From Nitrososphaera sp. (GTDB lineage: Archaea; Thermoproteota; Nitrososphaeria; Nitrososphaerales; Nitrososphaeraceae), in NCBI GenBank assembly GCA_025935445.1, contig JAICVG010000080.1:1-6034 (forward strand): DNA of 6,034 bases, written 5' to 3'. A program made the translations under genes and the position numbers. Each line of letters opens with the position of its first letter. Positions within the stretch are counted from its first letter, which is position 1. The notes beneath the pieces are model-generated. The model worked only from the letters and a program-made list of their open reading frames with translations. It searched no databases and was not told the DNA's origin. Positions 5,174 through 6,034 of this stretch are shown one piece after another.

Positions 5174-6034
5174 ATGCTTTTGTGGCTCTCAGAGCTTACT
5201 GTTGCAAGCTTTCTACTTGCATACGGGGCTGAGCATCTCTCAAAAAAGTATGGTGCAAAATTTGTAGGGCGGACGCTGCTGAGCGTCGCAACTACTCTTC
5301 CCGAGATCGCCATAGTCATTTATGCTGCAGCAGGAGGCTTTTACGGTACAGCAATAGGGGCAGGCCTTGGGAGCAACCTTCTGATGATGACACTAGGCCT
5401 CTCACTAATGCTTCTTATAGCCACAACCCGCCTGTCAAAAGCGCCGCTCAAAGGTGTGGATGTTGCTACATTCAAGCTCGACAAGATATTCCTGCTCGCA
5501 ACTGCTGTCATCAGCGCAGCTCTGTTCATAGACGGCTACAACTTTATCGATGGCTTTATCTTTGCTGCCATGTTTGGAGCCTACCTTGTGATGGCCTTAA
5601 TGGAGATGAGAGCTGAAAAAAAGGTGGTAAAAAAGATAAAGCAAGAGAAACAGGTCGGCAATCATCCGGACCACAAAGTCGTGAAGATTGAAGAAAGCCT
5701 ACCGGAAAAGGGGCCTAGCAAGGAAATGATAAAGGCTGTGTTGGCTTTTGCTGCCGGCACAGCCGGCATATTTTTAGGAGCAGAGCCATTCATACATTCT
5801 CTTCAAGGATTCTCTATTGAAGTAGGGGTTTCTGTTATTGTCCTTGCAGTAATAATCAGCCCTATAGCTGGGGAAATGCCGGAGAAAATTTCTATGATGC
5901 TTCTTGCAAGGAAAGGAGCGGCAGGCGCATCAATAGCAGTAGCAAACGTACTTGGCTCAAAGGTACTTAATAATACCCTGCTGCTGGCTGTGGCAGTATT
6001 TGGAGCAATGTATCACGGAGGCTTTTATGCTAAC
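5174..6034 (+). CDS. CaCA-family sodium/calcium (cation) exchanger, 3' end beyond window
   Basis: An integral membrane cation antiporter; 287 codons are visible and the frame is open at the right edge. Both alpha repeats of the family are present. Alpha-1 (about 34-75) contains VATTLPEIAI with Glu44 and AIGAGLGSNLL at 60-70. Alpha-2 (about 226-266) contains SPIAGEMPEKIS with Glu234 and Glu237 and VANVLGSKVLNN at 256-267. Hydrophobic segments lie at about 3-20, 37-54, 59-83, 105-119, 125-143, 187-205, 217-233, 250-260 and 266-280. A charged loop at 145-185, probably cytoplasmic, separates the two halves and includes a His pair (NHPDH). The frame is open upstream to 5114. TTG 5153 would add seven residues (MAENLLT) and fits the TATA box better, while ATG 5174 fits the usual family N-terminus. 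The substrate could be Na+/Ca2+, H+/Ca2+ or another cation. Confidence 0.88.
   Translation, partial: MLLWLSELTVASFLLAYGAEHLSKKYGAKFVGRTLLSVATTLPEIAIVIYAAAGGFYGTAIGAGLGSNLLMMTLGLSLMLLIATTRLSKAPLKGVDVATFKLDKIFLLATAVISAALFIDGYNFIDGFIFAAMFGAYLVMALMEMRAEKKVVKKIKQEKQVGNHPDHKVVKIEESLPEKGPSKEMIKAVLAFAAGTAGIFLGAEPFIHSLQGFSIEVGVSVIVLAVIISPIAGEMPEKISMMLLARKGAAGASIAVANVLGSKVLNNTLLLAVAVFGAMYHGGFYAN

Noticed and set aside
5119..5529. Minus-strand frames opposite the exchanger (5119-5319 and 5341-5529)
   Set aside because: They are antisense to the alpha-1 repeat of a clear CaCA transporter.

Overview
The window looks like chromosomal DNA of an archaeon, most likely a Nitrososphaeria (soil-type ammonia-oxidising Thaumarchaeota) relative. 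This assignment is an inference. It rests on TATA boxes placed so that several transcripts would be leaderless or nearly so, an archaeal-type Shine-Dalgarno only at an internal operon cistron, frequent AGG/AGA and ATA codons, and the mix of a two-subunit succinyl-CoA ligase, a small zinc-ribbon protein, an Alg11-like glycosyltransferase and a CaCA-type cation exchanger. No mobile element, CRISPR array, tRNA or rRNA is visible.

Layout: (1) 1-195 is a regulatory region with a possible divergent gene running off the left edge, a perfect 10-bp inverted repeat, and the sucC TATA box. (2) 196-2243 holds sucC and sucD, overlapping by ATGA and closed by a T-run. (3) 2271-2492, minus strand, is a 73-residue single-span membrane protein with three N-glycosylation sequons and its own TATA box. 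(4) 2493-2779 is non-coding apart from a candidate promoter. (5) 2780-3798 holds a 57-residue zinc-ribbon protein starting at TTG, then 11 bases later a class I SAM-dependent methyltransferase. (6) 3800-4993, minus strand, is a GT4 glycosyltransferase whose stop codon is one base from the methyltransferase stop. (7) 4994-5173 is an intergenic region with a TATA box. (8) 5174 to the right edge is a CaCA-family sodium/calcium exchanger, cut by the window end.

Functionally, sucCD is housekeeping central carbon metabolism (succinyl-CoA to succinate with nucleotide triphosphate formation, or the reverse). The other genes do not form an obvious pathway with it. The glycosyltransferase probably acts in N-glycan or surface glycoconjugate assembly, and the small membrane protein has a tail that could be such a glycan acceptor, but nothing in the sequence links the two directly. 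The least explained unit is the zinc-ribbon/methyltransferase pair, which looks co-transcribed and has no obvious substrate. I see no strong evidence for a wholly new multi-gene system here.
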